From Streptomyces humi (lineage in GTDB: Bacteria; Actinomycetota; Actinomycetes; Streptomycetales; Streptomycetaceae): 64,000 nucleotides of DNA. Positions 8,532-19,631 of the stretch are shown here, piece by piece. The notes beneath the pieces are model-generated. The model made no database searches and was not told where the DNA came from. It was given only the letters and a program-made list of their open reading frames with translations. How positions within the stretch are numbered: the stretch's first letter is position 1; each line of letters starts with the position of its first letter. Location of the stretch: the NCBI RefSeq assembly GCF_001005085.2, contig NZ_LBMU02000038.1, positions 1-64,000 on the forward strand, in the 5' to 3' direction. The position numbers and the translations under genes were made by a program.

Positions 8532-9433
8532 CACAGAACCGAGCTCGTACTGTTTTCCTCCTCGCCCACACCGGGCGGCCCGCTGCGATCCGCAGCGCCG
8601 AACTCGTGGTCAAGGGGCTGCTGGCGGCCGGGGTCGGCGTACGGGTCCTGGACTTCGAGGCCGCGGACCTGCCGCTGCCCGACGAGGTCGAACTCGTCGA
8701 GGAGGCCTCGCCGCACAGCCTGGACGGCTGCGAGCTGCTGATCGTGCTCGGCGGTGACGGGACGCTGCTGCGCGGTGCCGAGTTCGCGCGCGCCTCCGGG
8801 GTGCCGATGCTCGGCGTCAACCTCGGCAGCGTCGGGTTCCTCGCGGAGGCCGAGCGGGACGACCTGGACAAGGTCGTCGACCGGGTGGTGAGCCGGGCGT
8901 ACGAGGTCGAGGAGCGGATGACCGTCGACGTCGTCGTGCACCGCAACGGGGACATCGTGCACACGGACTGGGCGCTGAACGAGGCGGCCGTGCAGAAGGC
9001 GGGCGCCGAGAAGCTCCTCGAAGTGGTGCTGGAGATCGACGGGCGGCCGGTGACGGGGTTCGGCTGCGACGGGATCGTGCTGTCGACGCCGACCGGGTCC
9101 ACGGCGTACGCGTTCTCCGCGGGCGGGCCGGTGGTGTGGCCGGAGGTGGAGGCGCTGCTGATGGTGCCGATCAGCGCGCATGCGCTGTTCGCGAAGCCGC
9201 TGGTGACGTCGCCGGACTCGGTGCTGGCGGTGGAGGTGCTGCCGCACATTCAGCCGGGCGTGTTGTGGTGTGACGGGCGCCGGACCGTCGAGTTGCCGCC
9301 GGGGGCCCGGGTGGAGGTGCGGCGGGGGGCGGTGCCGGTGCGACTGGCGCGGCTGCATCACGCTTCGTTCACGGACCGGCTGGTGGCGAAGTTCGCGCTG
9401 CCCGTTTCCGGATGGCGGGGGGCGCCGAACTAG
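8528..9433 (+). CDS. nadK: NAD kinase
   Basis: TTG 8528 overlaps the tlyA stop (TTGA). The 301-residue protein carries LGGDGTLLRGA (GGDG phosphate-binding loop with catalytic Asp), the NEAAV substrate motif and TPTGSTAYAFSAGGP. It phosphorylates NAD+ to NADP+ using ATP or polyphosphate in the cytosol and is essential in most bacteria. The tlyA-nadK-recN order is standard for actinobacteria. The last codons and stop are copied in the 35-bp repeat just downstream. Confidence 0.96.
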   Translation: MTQNRARTVFLLAHTGRPAAIRSAELVVKGLLAAGVGVRVLDFEAADLPLPDEVELVEEASPHSLDGCELLIVLGGDGTLLRGAEFARASGVPMLGVNLGSVGFLAEAERDDLDKVVDRVVSRAYEVEERMTVDVVVHRNGDIVHTDWALNEAAVQKAGAEKLLEVVLEIDGRPVTGFGCDGIVLSTPTGSTAYAFSAGGPVVWPEVEALLMVPISAHALFAKPLVTSPDSVLAVEVLPHIQPGVLWCDGRRTVELPPGARVEVRRGAVPVRLARLHHASFTDRLVAKFALPVSGWRGAPN

Positions 9434-9493
9434 CGATTCGAAGGGGGCGGCGGGGAGCGCCGAACTAGCGATTCGAAGGGGGCGGCGGGGAGC
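9424..9493. repeat. 35-bp direct repeat, two copies, starting in the nadK 3' end
   Basis: The unit beginning GCCGAACTAGCGATTCGAAG occurs at 9424 and again at 9459 with near-perfect identity. The first copy contains the nadK stop (TAG at 9431-9433), so the second copy is a duplicate of the gene end and the bases after it. Confidence 0.9.
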
Positions 9494-9619
9494 GTCGGCG
9501 AGTGCGGGTGATCCAGGGCTTGTCGCGCAGTTCCGCGCGCCCCTTCGAGGCGCTTCTCCACTCGGCCGGGTGACAGGGTGCCTCGCGCTTCTCGTGTCGT
9601 ACCTCGTAAGGTCTTCTCC

Positions 9620-11350
9620 GTGCTGGAAGAGATGCGGATACGGTCCCTCGGAGTCATCGACGACGCCGTCGTCGAGCTGTCGCCCGGGTTCACCGCCGTC
9701 ACCGGTGAGACCGGTGCGGGCAAGACCATGGTGGTCACCAGCCTCGGGCTGCTCCTCGGCGGGCGGGCGGACCCCGCGCTCGTACGGATCGGGTCCGAGA
9801 AGGCGGTCGTCGAGGGGCGGGTCACCGTGCCTCCGGGCGCCTCCGCGGGCGTGCGGGCCGAGGAGGCCGGTGCCGAGCTGGACGACGGGGCGCTGCTGAT
9901 CAGCCGTACCGTTTCCGCGGAGGGGCGCTCCCGGGCGCACCTGGGCGGGCGGAGCGTGCCCGTGGGGCTGCTCGCGGAGCTCGCCGACGACCTGGTGGCC
10001 GTGCACGGGCAGACCGACCAGCAGGGCCTGCTGAAGCTGTCCCGGCAGCGCCAGGCCCTCGACCGGTACGCGGGCGACGGCGTCGCCGTACCGCTCGCCA
10101 AGTACGGCGAGGCCTACCGGCGGCTGCGGGCCGTGGCGGTGGAGCTGGAGGAGATCGTCACCCGCGCGCGTGAACGGGCCCAGGAAGCCGACCTGCTGCG
10201 CTTCGGGCTCGACGAGATCGCGGGCGTCGAACCGCGGGCCGGCGAGGACGTCGAGCTCGCCGAGGAGGCCGAACGGCTCGGCCACGCCGAGGCGCTGTCG
10301 TCGGCCGCGACCGCCGCGCACTCCGCGCTCGCGGGCAACCCCGAGGACCCCGAGGGCATCGACGCGGCCACCCTCGTCGCGGGCGCCCACCGGGCCCTGG
10401 AGGCCGTCCGGTCCCACGACCCGGCGCTGGCCGCGCTCGCCGACCGGATCGGCGAGATCGGGATCCTGCTGGGCGACGTGGCCGGGGAGCTGGCCGGCTA
10501 CGCCGACGACCTGGACGCCGATCCGCTGCGGCTCGCGGCCGTGGAGGAGCGGCGGGCCGCGCTCACCGCGCTGACCCGGAAGTACGGGGCGGACATCGGC
10601 GCGGTGCTGGCCTGGGCCGAGCAGGGCGCCGCACGGCTCACCGAACTCGACGGCGACGACGAGCGGATCGACGAGCTCACCGCCGAGCGGGACGCGCTCC
10701 GGGTCGAACTGGGCGGGCTCGCCCAGGCGCTGACCGACGCGCGGGCGGAGGCCGCCGAGCGGTTCGCCGCCGCCGTCACCGCCGAGCTGGGCTCGCTCGC
10801 GATGCCGCACGCGCGGGTTTCCTTCGCGATCCGGCAGACCGAGGACCCGGAGGGCGTCGAGGTCGGCGGCCGAACGGTGGCCTACGGCCCGGCGGGCGCC
10901 GACGAGGTCGAACTGCTCCTCGCCCCGCACCCCGGCGCCCCGCCCCGCCCGATCGCCAAGGGCGCCTCCGGCGGTGAGCTGTCCCGCGTGATGCTCGCGG
11001 TGGAGGTCGTCTTCGCCGGCACCGACCCGGTCCCGACGTACCTCTTCGACGAGGTCGACGCGGGGGTGGGCGGCAAGGCGGCGGTCGAGATCGGGCGACG
11101 GCTGGCGAAGCTCGCGAAGTCCGCGCAGGTGGTCGTGGTCACCCACCTTCCTCAGGTGGCCGCCTTCGCCGACCGGCAGTTGCTGGTCGAGAAGACCAAC
11201 GACGGCACGGTCACCCGGTCCGGCGTGAAGGTCCTGGAGGGCGAGGAACGGGTCCGGGAGCTGTCCCGGATGCTGGCCGGCCAGGAGGACTCGGAGACGG
11301 CCCGGGCGCACGCGGAGGAACTGCTGGCGACGGCCCGCGCGGACCGCTGA
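9620..11350 (+). CDS. recN: DNA repair protein RecN
   Basis: GTG 9620 (VLEEMRIRSLG) is chosen because the family begins within a few residues of MRIRSLGVIDD; the frame is open further upstream. 576 residues. Walker A GETGAGKT lies near residue 30, a long coiled coil fills the middle, and the C-terminal head has GASGGELSRVMLAVE (ABC signature) and YLFDEVDAGVGG (Walker B, D-loop). This SMC-like ATPase acts in double-strand break repair. No LexA palindrome was found upstream, so SOS control is not evident here. Confidence 0.95.
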   Translation: MLEEMRIRSLGVIDDAVVELSPGFTAVTGETGAGKTMVVTSLGLLLGGRADPALVRIGSEKAVVEGRVTVPPGASAGVRAEEAGAELDDGALLISRTVSAEGRSRAHLGGRSVPVGLLAELADDLVAVHGQTDQQGLLKLSRQRQALDRYAGDGVAVPLAKYGEAYRRLRAVAVELEEIVTRARERAQEADLLRFGLDEIAGVEPRAGEDVELAEEAERLGHAEALSSAATAAHSALAGNPEDPEGIDAATLVAGAHRALEAVRSHDPALAALADRIGEIGILLGDVAGELAGYADDLDADPLRLAAVEERRAALTALTRKYGADIGAVLAWAEQGAARLTELDGDDERIDELTAERDALRVELGGLAQALTDARAEAAERFAAAVTAELGSLAMPHARVSFAIRQTEDPEGVEVGGRTVAYGPAGADEVELLLAPHPGAPPRPIAKGASGGELSRVMLAVEVVFAGTDPVPTYLFDEVDAGVGGKAAVEIGRRLAKLAKSAQVVVVTHLPQVAAFADRQLLVEKTNDGTVTRSGVKVLEGEERVRELSRMLAGQEDSETARAHAEELLATARADR

Positions 11351-11674
11351 CGGAGCGCGGGACGGCCGGCGGGACAGGACCCGCCGTCCGACTCCGCGCC
11401 CCGGCCCGCCGGGCCTCCCCGTCCTCTTGGCCCACCCTCGGCCGCGGCTCCTCCGCCGCGGCCTTTTCGTCACTCTCCCGGGTGACACGCTCCGGCGCAT
11501 TGCCCCGGCCCGCCTCGGTATGTGCCGTCCCGGCGTACGCGGAACACCCTTGTCTGCTGGCATCCTTGACGAGGACGCGGTGTCCGGGGGAGGCGCGCGC
11601 GGCGATGTCCTCGGCCCGATACCTTCTGTACGTTCCCTCGTGACCGCCCCACGCCGAACCAGGAGCCCGGCCGC
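11351..11674. other. Intergenic region recN to GT4 gene
   Basis: 324 bp. It holds a rho-independent terminator at 11440-11467 and, closer to the next gene, a pyrimidine-rich stretch without a clear sigma-70 promoter. AGGAG about nine bases before 11675 is the ribosome site of the glycosyltransferase gene. No small ORF is convincing. Confidence 0.6.
11440..11467 (+). terminator. Rho-independent terminator after recN
   Basis: Perfect 8-bp stem GGCCGCGG/CCGCGGCC (11440-11447 with 11456-11463) followed by TTTT. Confidence 0.85.
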
Positions 11675-12811
11675 GTGAGCCCCCTGAGCAGCAACGCACC
11701 GCACGGCCTGTCGCCCCTGCGCACCGTGCAGGTGCTGGGCGGCGGCAACGCCGGCAGCAGCGCACATGTGCGTTCGCTGGCCGCCGGCCTCGTCGCGCGG
11801 GGTGTGCGGGTCACGGTGTGCGCCCCCGCCGAGGCCGATCGTGCCTACGACTTCTCCGGCGCCGGCGCCGACCACGTGCACGTGCCGCGCAGCAGCGACC
11901 CGGGGTCGGTCGCCGCGCTCCGTGCGGCCTGCGCGGACGCCGACCTGGTGCACGCCCACGGCCTGCACGCCTCCTTCCGCGCGGTGCTGGCGCTGAGCGG
12001 CCGTACCACCCCGCTCGTCGTCACCTGGCACAACCGGGCGCACGCCGAGGGCGCCCGCGCGCATCTGCTGCGGATGCTGGAGCGGCGGGTGGTGCGGACC
12101 GCGGCGGTGGTCCTCGGGACCACGTCCGACCTGGTGGACCGGGCGCGCCGGACCGGTGCCCGGGACGCCCGGCTCGCCGCCGTGGCGCTGCCCGGCCCGC
12201 GGCCGCCCGTGGACCAGGACGACGGGGAGGGGCTGCGGTCCAAGGTGCGCGCCGAACTCGGTTCCATGGGGCGGCCGTTGCTCATGGCCGTCGGCTCTCT
12301 CGACCGGCACCGCGGATACGACGTGCTGCTGGACGCGGCCCACGCCTGGCGCCGGCTCGATCCGGTACCGCTGCTCGTCATCGCGGGGGAGGGCCCGCTG
12401 CGCACCGAGTTGCAGCGGCGGATCGAGGACGAGGAGCTGCCCGTCCGGCTCATCGGCCGCCGCGACGACGTCACCGAACTGCTCGCCGCCGCCGATCTCG
12501 CGCTGCTGCCCAGCCGTTGGGAGTCCCGCTCGGTCCTCGCCCAGGAGGCCCTGCACGCGCGCGTACCCCTGGTCGCGACGGCCGTCGGAGGCGTCCCCGA
12601 CCTGGTCGGCGACGCGGCCGAACTCGTCCCCTCCGGCAACGCGCCGGCCCTGGCCGCCGCCGTCGTACGGCTGCTCGGCGACCCCGGCCGCTGCGCGGAA
12701 CTGCGGGAGAAGGGCGCCCGGCAGGCGGCCGGCTGGCCGACGGAGGACGAGACGGTGGCCCAAGTCCTCAGCGTGTACGACGAGTTGACCCAGCCCCGGC
12801 CGCTGCCCTGA
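11675..12811 (+). CDS. GT4-family glycosyltransferase
   Basis: GTG 11675, with AGGAG upstream, gives 378 residues. It has the GT-B two-domain plan: an N-terminal acceptor domain (VQVLGGGNAGSSAHVRSLAA, then HGLHASFRA) and a C-terminal donor domain with LLMAVGSLDRHRGYDVLLDA, VIAGEGPLRTEL and the E-x7-E region in PSRWESRSVLAQEAL. These features fit retaining GT4 enzymes using nucleotide sugars at the membrane face. The acceptor is not identifiable; no polysaccharide operon surrounds it, though this gene is conserved beside recN in Streptomyces. It converges on the PucR gene with 5 bp between stops. Confidence 0.9.
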   Translation: MSPLSSNAPHGLSPLRTVQVLGGGNAGSSAHVRSLAAGLVARGVRVTVCAPAEADRAYDFSGAGADHVHVPRSSDPGSVAALRAACADADLVHAHGLHASFRAVLALSGRTTPLVVTWHNRAHAEGARAHLLRMLERRVVRTAAVVLGTTSDLVDRARRTGARDARLAAVALPGPRPPVDQDDGEGLRSKVRAELGSMGRPLLMAVGSLDRHRGYDVLLDAAHAWRRLDPVPLLVIAGEGPLRTELQRRIEDEELPVRLIGRRDDVTELLAAADLALLPSRWESRSVLAQEALHARVPLVATAVGGVPDLVGDAAELVPSGNAPALAAAVVRLLGDPGRCAELREKGARQAAGWPTEDETVAQVLSVYDELTQPRPLP

Positions 12812-12816
12812 GAGGC

Positions 12817-14469
12817 CTACGGGACGTGCCGGCGGGCTCGCAGGGCCAGGCTCAACGCCAGGACCGCCTGCGGGTCGTCGAGGTCCGTGCCCAGCAACTC
12901 CCCGATCCGGGCGAGGCGGTTGTAGAGGGTCTGGCGGTTGAGATGGAGTTCGCGGGCCGTCTCCGCCTTGCGGCCGGCATGCGCGAGATAGGTCTCCAGG
13001 GTGGGCAGCAGCGGCGGCCTGGAACGGTGGTCGTGGTCGCGGAGCGGACCGATCGCGCGGTCCACGAAGGCCGCGAGGTCGGGATGGTCGCGCAGCCGCC
13101 ACAGCAACAGGTCGATGTCGAGGCGGCGGGCGTCGTACCAGGGGCGGTCGGAGAGCCCCTGGGCGGCCGTCGCCGTCTCCGCGGCGTGCCGCAGCCCCGC
13201 CGAGGCCGCCGCCCAGCCGCCGGCCACGCCGACCACCACGACCGGCGGAGCGGCCCCGGGGCGCTGCATCCCGGCGCGCTCCACACCCGCCCGCAGCGCC
13301 GCCGCGACCCGGTCCGCGACCGTCGTCCGCTCCGCCTCCGAGCGCAGGCCCAGCAGCAGCGGCACCCGGCCCTCCACCGGCCGCACGCCCAGCAGCACCG
13401 GGACCCCCACGGCCGCCAGCTCCTCGCCGACCGCGCGGGCCAGCACGGCCCAGCCGCCACCCGGGGAGCCCGGGGAGAGCGAGTCGCCGACCCGCATGAC
13501 CACCGGCAGCAGCGGACTGCTGCCGGGTTTGAAGCCGAGGACCCGGGCCTGCGCCGGGGCGTCCTCCGCGGTGATACGGCCCTCGGCGAGGTCGGTCAGG
13601 AAGTCGCCGCGCCCGCGGGCCGCCAGCTCCTCCTCCTGGCGGGCCTGCATCAGCACGACGGCCAGGATGCCCGCGGCGCGTTCGGCGGCGATGCGATGGA
13701 CGGGGGCGAGCGGGCCGCGCACGGGGAGCAGGGCCAGCCGGGCGCGCACCGAGCCGTTGCCCGGCCCGCCGCCGGGCACGTCCACCAGGACCGCCCCGGC
13801 CGGCGGCGGCACGTCGCCCCGCTGGCCGCGCAGCCCCTCCCACACCTGGAGCGGGTCCGCGCCCTCGGGCCCCGCCCCGGCGGCGTACAGCAGCTGGCCG
13901 TCGGGGGTCTCCAGGAAGACCGGGTTACCGCAGAAGTCGGCCAGGATGACGAGTACCTGCGGCACCCCGCCGCCGCTCAGCAGGGCCTCGGTGCAGCGGC
14001 GGTGCACCTCCTCGGCGCGCTGGAGGAGCGTGTAGTGGTGGTTGACGATCTCGGTGTGGATCTCCTCCGTGACCGTCACGAAGGGCACCTCGCGGTGCAG
14101 CACCACGAGCGGCAGCCCGGTCGACCGCGCGGTGTCGACCAGGGTGGCGGGCAGCCGGGAGAAGCGCGGGCCCAGCTCCACCACCAGGGCGGCGATGCCC
14201 CGCTCGGCGAGGGTGCGCACGAACGCCCGCTGGTCGGTGGGGCGGGTGCCCAGCCCGTAGCCGGTGGTGAGCAGCAGCTCGCCGCCCTTCAGCAGGGAGG
14301 CGATGTTCGGCACCTCGCCGGTGTGCACCCAGCGCACGGTCCGCCCCAGCCGGTCGGCACCGGCCAGGATCTCCGGGAGCCCGCTGCGCAGCCCGGGCAG
14401 CTCCAGTGCCCGCTGCACGGTGATCCCGGCGCCCTGGGTGTCGAATCCGCTCCCCGTCCCGCTGTCCAT
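12817..14469 (-). CDS. PucR-family transcriptional regulator
   Basis: ATG 14469, 550 residues. The N-terminal PucR purine-regulator-type domain (residues 15-130: LPGLRSGLPEILAGADRLGR, then HTGEVPN) is followed by a GGDEF-like middle region and a C-terminal helix-turn-helix (ETYLAHAGRKAETARELHLN, then RQTLYNRLARIGELLG). Such regulators often control purine, amino-acid or polyamine catabolism and frequently a neighbour. Here no catabolic operon is adjacent, so its target is unknown. It converges with the GT4 gene and lies 80 bp upstream, on the same strand, of nothing obvious; the GH15 gene on the same strand reads toward its start. Confidence 0.92.
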   Translation of the reverse strand: MDSGTGSGFDTQGAGITVQRALELPGLRSGLPEILAGADRLGRTVRWVHTGEVPNIASLLKGGELLLTTGYGLGTRPTDQRAFVRTLAERGIAALVVELGPRFSRLPATLVDTARSTGLPLVVLHREVPFVTVTEEIHTEIVNHHYTLLQRAEEVHRRCTEALLSGGGVPQVLVILADFCGNPVFLETPDGQLLYAAGAGPEGADPLQVWEGLRGQRGDVPPPAGAVLVDVPGGGPGNGSVRARLALLPVRGPLAPVHRIAAERAAGILAVVLMQARQEEELAARGRGDFLTDLAEGRITAEDAPAQARVLGFKPGSSPLLPVVMRVGDSLSPGSPGGGWAVLARAVGEELAAVGVPVLLGVRPVEGRVPLLLGLRSEAERTTVADRVAAALRAGVERAGMQRPGAAPPVVVVGVAGGWAAASAGLRHAAETATAAQGLSDRPWYDARRLDIDLLLWRLRDHPDLAAFVDRAIGPLRDHDHRSRPPLLPTLETYLAHAGRKAETARELHLNRQTLYNRLARIGELLGTDLDDPQAVLALSLALRARRHVP

Positions 14470-14549
14470 GCAGCGGACGCTACCTGGGCGGACGCCCTCC
14501 CGGCACCTTCGGATTCCGTACCCGAAGGCGCCCGGCCGCCGCCCGGCGG

Positions 14550-16376
14550 CTAGCCCCCGTACGCCCCGGAGGCCGTCAGCCGCAGCGCGGTGTCGATCAG
14601 CGGCACGTGGCTGAACGCCTGCGGGAAGTTGCCCACCTGCCGCTTCAGCCGCGGATCCCACTCCTCCGCGAGCAGCCCGAGGTCGTTGCGCAGGGCGAGG
14701 AGCTTCTCGAAGAGCTTGCGGGCCTCGTCGACGCGGCCGATCATCGCGAGGTCGTCGGCCATCCAGAACGAACAGGCCAGGAAGGCGCCCTCGTCGCCGG
14801 GCAGGCCGTCCACGCCCTCCTCGCCGCCCGAGGTCGGGTAGCGCAGGATGAAGCCGTCGGAGGTGGACAGCTCGCGCTGGATCGCCTCGATGGTGCCGAT
14901 GACCCGCTTGTCGTCCGGCGGCAGGAACCCCATCTGGGGGATGAGCAGCAGCGACGCGTCCAGCTCCTGCGAGCCGTAGGACTGCGTGAAGGTGTTGCGC
15001 TCCTTGTCGTAGCCCTTCTCGCAGACGTCCCGGTGGATGTCGTCGCGCAGTTCCTTCCAGCGCTCCAGCGGGCCGTCCGCGTCCCCGGACTCGATCAGCT
15101 TGATGGTGCGGTCCACCGCGACCCAGGCCATCACCTTGGAGTGCACGAAGTGCCGGCGCGGCCCGCGGACCTCCCAGATGCCCTCGTCGGGCTCGTCCCA
15201 GTGGTCCTCCAGGTAGCGGATGAGCTTCAGCTGGAGCAGGGAGGCGTAGTCGTTGCGGGCGAGGCCGGTCATGTGGGCCAGGTGCAGGGCCTCGGTGACC
15301 TCGCCGTAGACGTCCAGCTGGAGCTGGTGTGCCGCGCCGTTGCCGACCCGGACCGGCGCCGAGCCCTCGTAGCCGGGCAGCCAGTCCAGCTCGGCCTCGC
15401 CCAGCTCGCGCTCGCCCGCGATGCCGTACATGATCTGGAGGTTCTCGGGGTCGCCCGCGACCGCGCGCAGCAGCCACTCGCGCCAGGCGCGGGCCTCCTC
15501 GCGGTAGCCGGTGCGCAGCAGCGAGGACAGCGTGATCGCCGCGTCGCGCAGCCAGGTGTAGCGGTAGTCCCAGTTCCGGACGCCGCCGATGTCCTCGGGG
15601 AGCGAGGTGGTGGGCGCGGCGACGATGCCGCCCGTCGGGGCGTACGTCAGGGCCTTCAGCGTGATCAGCGAGCGGATCACGGCCTCGCGGTAGGGGCCGT
15701 GGTACGTACAGTGCTCGACCCAGTCCCGCCAGAACTCCTCGGTCGCCTCCAGCGACTGCTCGGGCTCGGGCAGCGGCGGCGGCTCCTTGTGCGAGGGCTG
15801 CCAGGAGATGGTGAACGCGATCCGGTCGCCGGGGGCCACCGTGAAGTCGGCGTAGGTGGTCAGCGACTTTCCGTAGGTCTCCGCGGAGGTGTCGAACCAC
15901 ACCGAGTCGGGGCCCGCGACGGCGACCGTACGGCCGTCGTGCTTGTGCACCCAGGGGACGACCCGGCCGTAGGAGAACCGCATCCGCAGCACCGAGCGCA
16001 TCGGGACCCGGCCGGTGACGCCCTCGACGATGCGGATCAGCTGGGGCGCGCCGTCACGCGGGGGCATGAAGTCGGTCACCCGGACGGTGCCGCGCGGGGT
16101 GTCCCACTCGGACTCCAGGATCAGCGAGTCGCCGCGGTAGGTGCGGCGGGCCGCGGTCGGCGGCTGGGAGTCGGCCGCGTGCGCCGGGCCGAGCCGCCAG
16201 AAGCCGTGTTCCTCGGTGCCGAGCAGACCGGCGAAGATGGCATGCGAGTCGAAGCGGGGCAGGCACAGCCAGTCGACTGTGCCGTCCCGGCAGACCAGGG
16301 CAGCGGTCTGCATGTCTCCGATGAGTGCGTAGTCTTCGATGCGCCCGGCCACGTGCAACTCCAGTCGAACGGCCAC
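14550..16376 (-). CDS. GH15-family glucoamylase/trehalase-like hydrolase
   Basis: 608 residues from GTG 16376; GTG 16352 (VAGRIEDYALIGD, 600 aa) also has a GGAG upstream and is equally plausible. An N-terminal beta-rich domain precedes the (alpha/alpha)6 barrel. Typical GH15 segments are GDMQTAALVCRDGTVDWLCL near the start, WDYRYTWLRDAA (general acid region) and EEWDPRLKRQVGNFPQAFSH near the C-terminus (general base Glu). No signal peptide, so it is cytosolic. Actinobacterial homologues of this type include trehalases, so trehalose or alpha-glucan turnover is the likely role. The leader can form a C6/G6 hairpin covering the Shine-Dalgarno of the longer start. Confidence 0.9.
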   Translation of the reverse strand: MAVRLELHVAGRIEDYALIGDMQTAALVCRDGTVDWLCLPRFDSHAIFAGLLGTEEHGFWRLGPAHAADSQPPTAARRTYRGDSLILESEWDTPRGTVRVTDFMPPRDGAPQLIRIVEGVTGRVPMRSVLRMRFSYGRVVPWVHKHDGRTVAVAGPDSVWFDTSAETYGKSLTTYADFTVAPGDRIAFTISWQPSHKEPPPLPEPEQSLEATEEFWRDWVEHCTYHGPYREAVIRSLITLKALTYAPTGGIVAAPTTSLPEDIGGVRNWDYRYTWLRDAAITLSSLLRTGYREEARAWREWLLRAVAGDPENLQIMYGIAGERELGEAELDWLPGYEGSAPVRVGNGAAHQLQLDVYGEVTEALHLAHMTGLARNDYASLLQLKLIRYLEDHWDEPDEGIWEVRGPRRHFVHSKVMAWVAVDRTIKLIESGDADGPLERWKELRDDIHRDVCEKGYDKERNTFTQSYGSQELDASLLLIPQMGFLPPDDKRVIGTIEAIQRELSTSDGFILRYPTSGGEEGVDGLPGDEGAFLACSFWMADDLAMIGRVDEARKLFEKLLALRNDLGLLAEEWDPRLKRQVGNFPQAFSHVPLIDTALRLTASGAYGG

Positions 16377-16869
16377 GTCACCCCCCGGGCATACGGGGGG
16401 CTGTCGCTAGTGCGGTCAAGGGGGGTTGTTGTTGTGCGTCGTTGAGCGGTGAAGCAAAGCAGCCCGCCATGCCCTGAGGCAAAACGACAGTCATAGCTCA
16501 ACGAACTGCCAAGCTCTCGTTGTTCCGGGAGATACGGGCGGGGGTGTGCCGTCTTTTCCGGCCGGGCTCGGCAGCGAGTGTCCGAGCAGGATACGACGCA
16601 CGTAGATGATCTGCGCGCCGCTCCGGGCAACCCGTGTGAGCCGAACGGGTGAGCGCCGAGTGAAAACCCGGTGACCAGGACCCCACATCCGTGCCGACCT
16701 GGGTACGGAACGTGGTCGGAAGCCATCTCTCCGCGGCGCTGATACCCTGGTAGCCCGTGGACCGGTGGGCACGAAACCCCCGAACCGCAGCGACGGCACC
16801 ACCCCGGAACCGACCGGGCGGCAGCCGTACCGCACGACAGATCGCGACCACGGGAGCCCCCTCTTGGCC
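16377..16869. other. Divergent intergenic region GH15 / pyrG
   Basis: 493 bp separate the two divergent starts. On the minus strand a TTGACC hexamer (16414-16419) could be the GH15 -35. CCCCC/GGGGG inverted repeats flank 16381-16400 and would sequester the GH15 ribosome site. Toward pyrG, TACCCT near 16742 could be a -10. No convincing ORF or RNA gene was seen. Confidence 0.5.
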
Positions 16870-18558
<1,689 letters not shown>

Positions 18559-18577
18559 CACACCAGTTGTACGGTGG

Positions 18578-18615
18578 CCGGGGTGCATACCTTCAAAGGG
18601 TGGGCACCCCGGTTT
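18578..18615 (+). terminator. Terminator-like hairpin after pyrG
   Basis: CCGGGGTGC (18578-18586) pairs with GCACCCCGG (18604-18612), followed by TTT. It lies between pyrG and the Nudix gene and may attenuate readthrough. Confidence 0.55.
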
Positions 18616-18644
18616 CATCTGTGCACTTCGAAGGGCGGCAGGGC

Positions 18645-19271
18645 ATGACGATCAAGGACACCCCCGAGGAGTGGGAGATCCGCGCGACGGAGACCCCCTT
18701 CGTGGGCAACAAGACCTCCGTCCGCACGGACGAGGTGGTCATGCCCGACGGCTCGGTGGTCCGCCGTGACTACCAGGTCCACCCCGGCTCGGTCGCCGTC
18801 CTCGCCCTGGACGAGGAGGACCGCGTCCTGCTCATCCGCCAGTACCGGCATCCGGTCCGGCAGAAGCTCTGGGAGATCCCGGCCGGGCTGCTCGACGTCC
18901 CGGGCGAGAACCCGCTGCACGCCGCCCAGCGCGAGCTGTACGAGGAGGCGCACGTCAAGGCCGAGGACTGGCGGGTGCTGACCGACCTGTACACCACCCC
19001 CGGCGGCTGCGACGAGGCCGTACGGGTCTTCCTCGCCCGTGATCTGGCGGAGGCCGAGGGCAACCGGTTCGAGTCGGAGCACGAGGAGACCGACCTGGAG
19101 TACGCGCGCGTGCCGGTAGACGAGCTCGTCCGGCTGGTGCTGGCCGGCGACGTGCACAACACGTGCCTGGTGACGGGCGTGCTCTCACTGGTCGCCGCCC
19201 GCACCGGCGACGGTCTGGACGCCCTGCGCCCGGCCGACGCCCCTTGGCCGGCCCGCCCCTTCGAAGCCTGA
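18645..19271 (+). CDS. ADP-ribose pyrophosphatase-like Nudix hydrolase
   Basis: ATG 18645, 208 residues. The ADP-ribose pyrophosphatase plan is clear: a dimerisation strand region (MTIKDTPEEWEIRATETPFV), then LIRQYRHPVRQKLWEIPAGL, the Nudix helix LHAAQRELYEEAHV, and TTPGGCDEAVRVFLARDL downstream, typical of NudF/ADPRase. The Nudix box is near-canonical but has one extra residue before the first Glu and His in place of the usual Gly after EE. It likely hydrolyses ADP-ribose to AMP and ribose-5-phosphate, clearing NAD+ breakdown products. Its 3' end is copied in the downstream repeats. Confidence 0.9.
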   Translation: MTIKDTPEEWEIRATETPFVGNKTSVRTDEVVMPDGSVVRRDYQVHPGSVAVLALDEEDRVLLIRQYRHPVRQKLWEIPAGLLDVPGENPLHAAQRELYEEAHVKAEDWRVLTDLYTTPGGCDEAVRVFLARDLAEAEGNRFESEHEETDLEYARVPVDELVRLVLAGDVHNTCLVTGVLSLVAARTGDGLDALRPADAPWPARPFEA

Positions 19272-19400
19272 CCCGCCCGGCGGCCGGACCCGGCGGCCTG
19301 ACCCGGCCCTGCGGCCTGCCCGGCCCTTCGAAGCCTGACCCGGCCCTGCGGCCTGCCCGGCCCTTCGAAGCCTGACCCGGCCGTGTGAAGCCTGAGTCGG
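19257..19400. repeat. 37-bp tandem repeat derived from the Nudix gene 3' end
   Basis: CCCTTCGAAGCCTGACCCG, which includes the Nudix stop codon, recurs at 19257, 19324 and 19361. The cleanest tandem pair is a 37-bp unit at 19301-19337 and 19338-19374, followed by a decayed copy (GTGTGAAGCCTGAGTCGG). Confidence 0.88.
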
Positions 19401-19631
19401 CCCTCCGTGGCGTCGGGGCCGCCCTCCGTGGTCTTGAACCGGCCCCTCGCGGCCGGAATCCGCCCTTCGGGTGTACCGGTGTGACCATCGCCTGATCCGA
19501 TCGGGCGATGCGCTCGCCGTGCTCCGCCGGGAACGTCCGCGCACGTGAACTAGGCTCGACGCGATTGAGCCGAAACGCCCGAACCGGAGTCCCGGCGGGC
19601 TTGCGCGTGCGGTGGGACGGGAGTGTGGCCC
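19272..19631. other. Intergenic region Nudix to TPR-ATPase gene
   Basis: 360 bp. The first 130 bp are repeats (see the repeat entry). A TAGGCT at 19551-19556 is a candidate -10 for the next gene, with no clear -35. GGGAG at about 19619 is the ribosome site of the GTG at 19632. Confidence 0.55.

Noticed and set aside
9620..11350. SOS regulation of recN
   Set aside because: No TCGAAC-N4-GTTCGA-type palindrome is visible upstream of the start.
7004..13843. Single 2279-residue open frame on the minus strand
   Set aside because: It spans the reverse strand of tlyA, nadK, recN and the GT4 gene; only its last 115 codons match a protein family (SCP2). High GC keeps antisense frames open.
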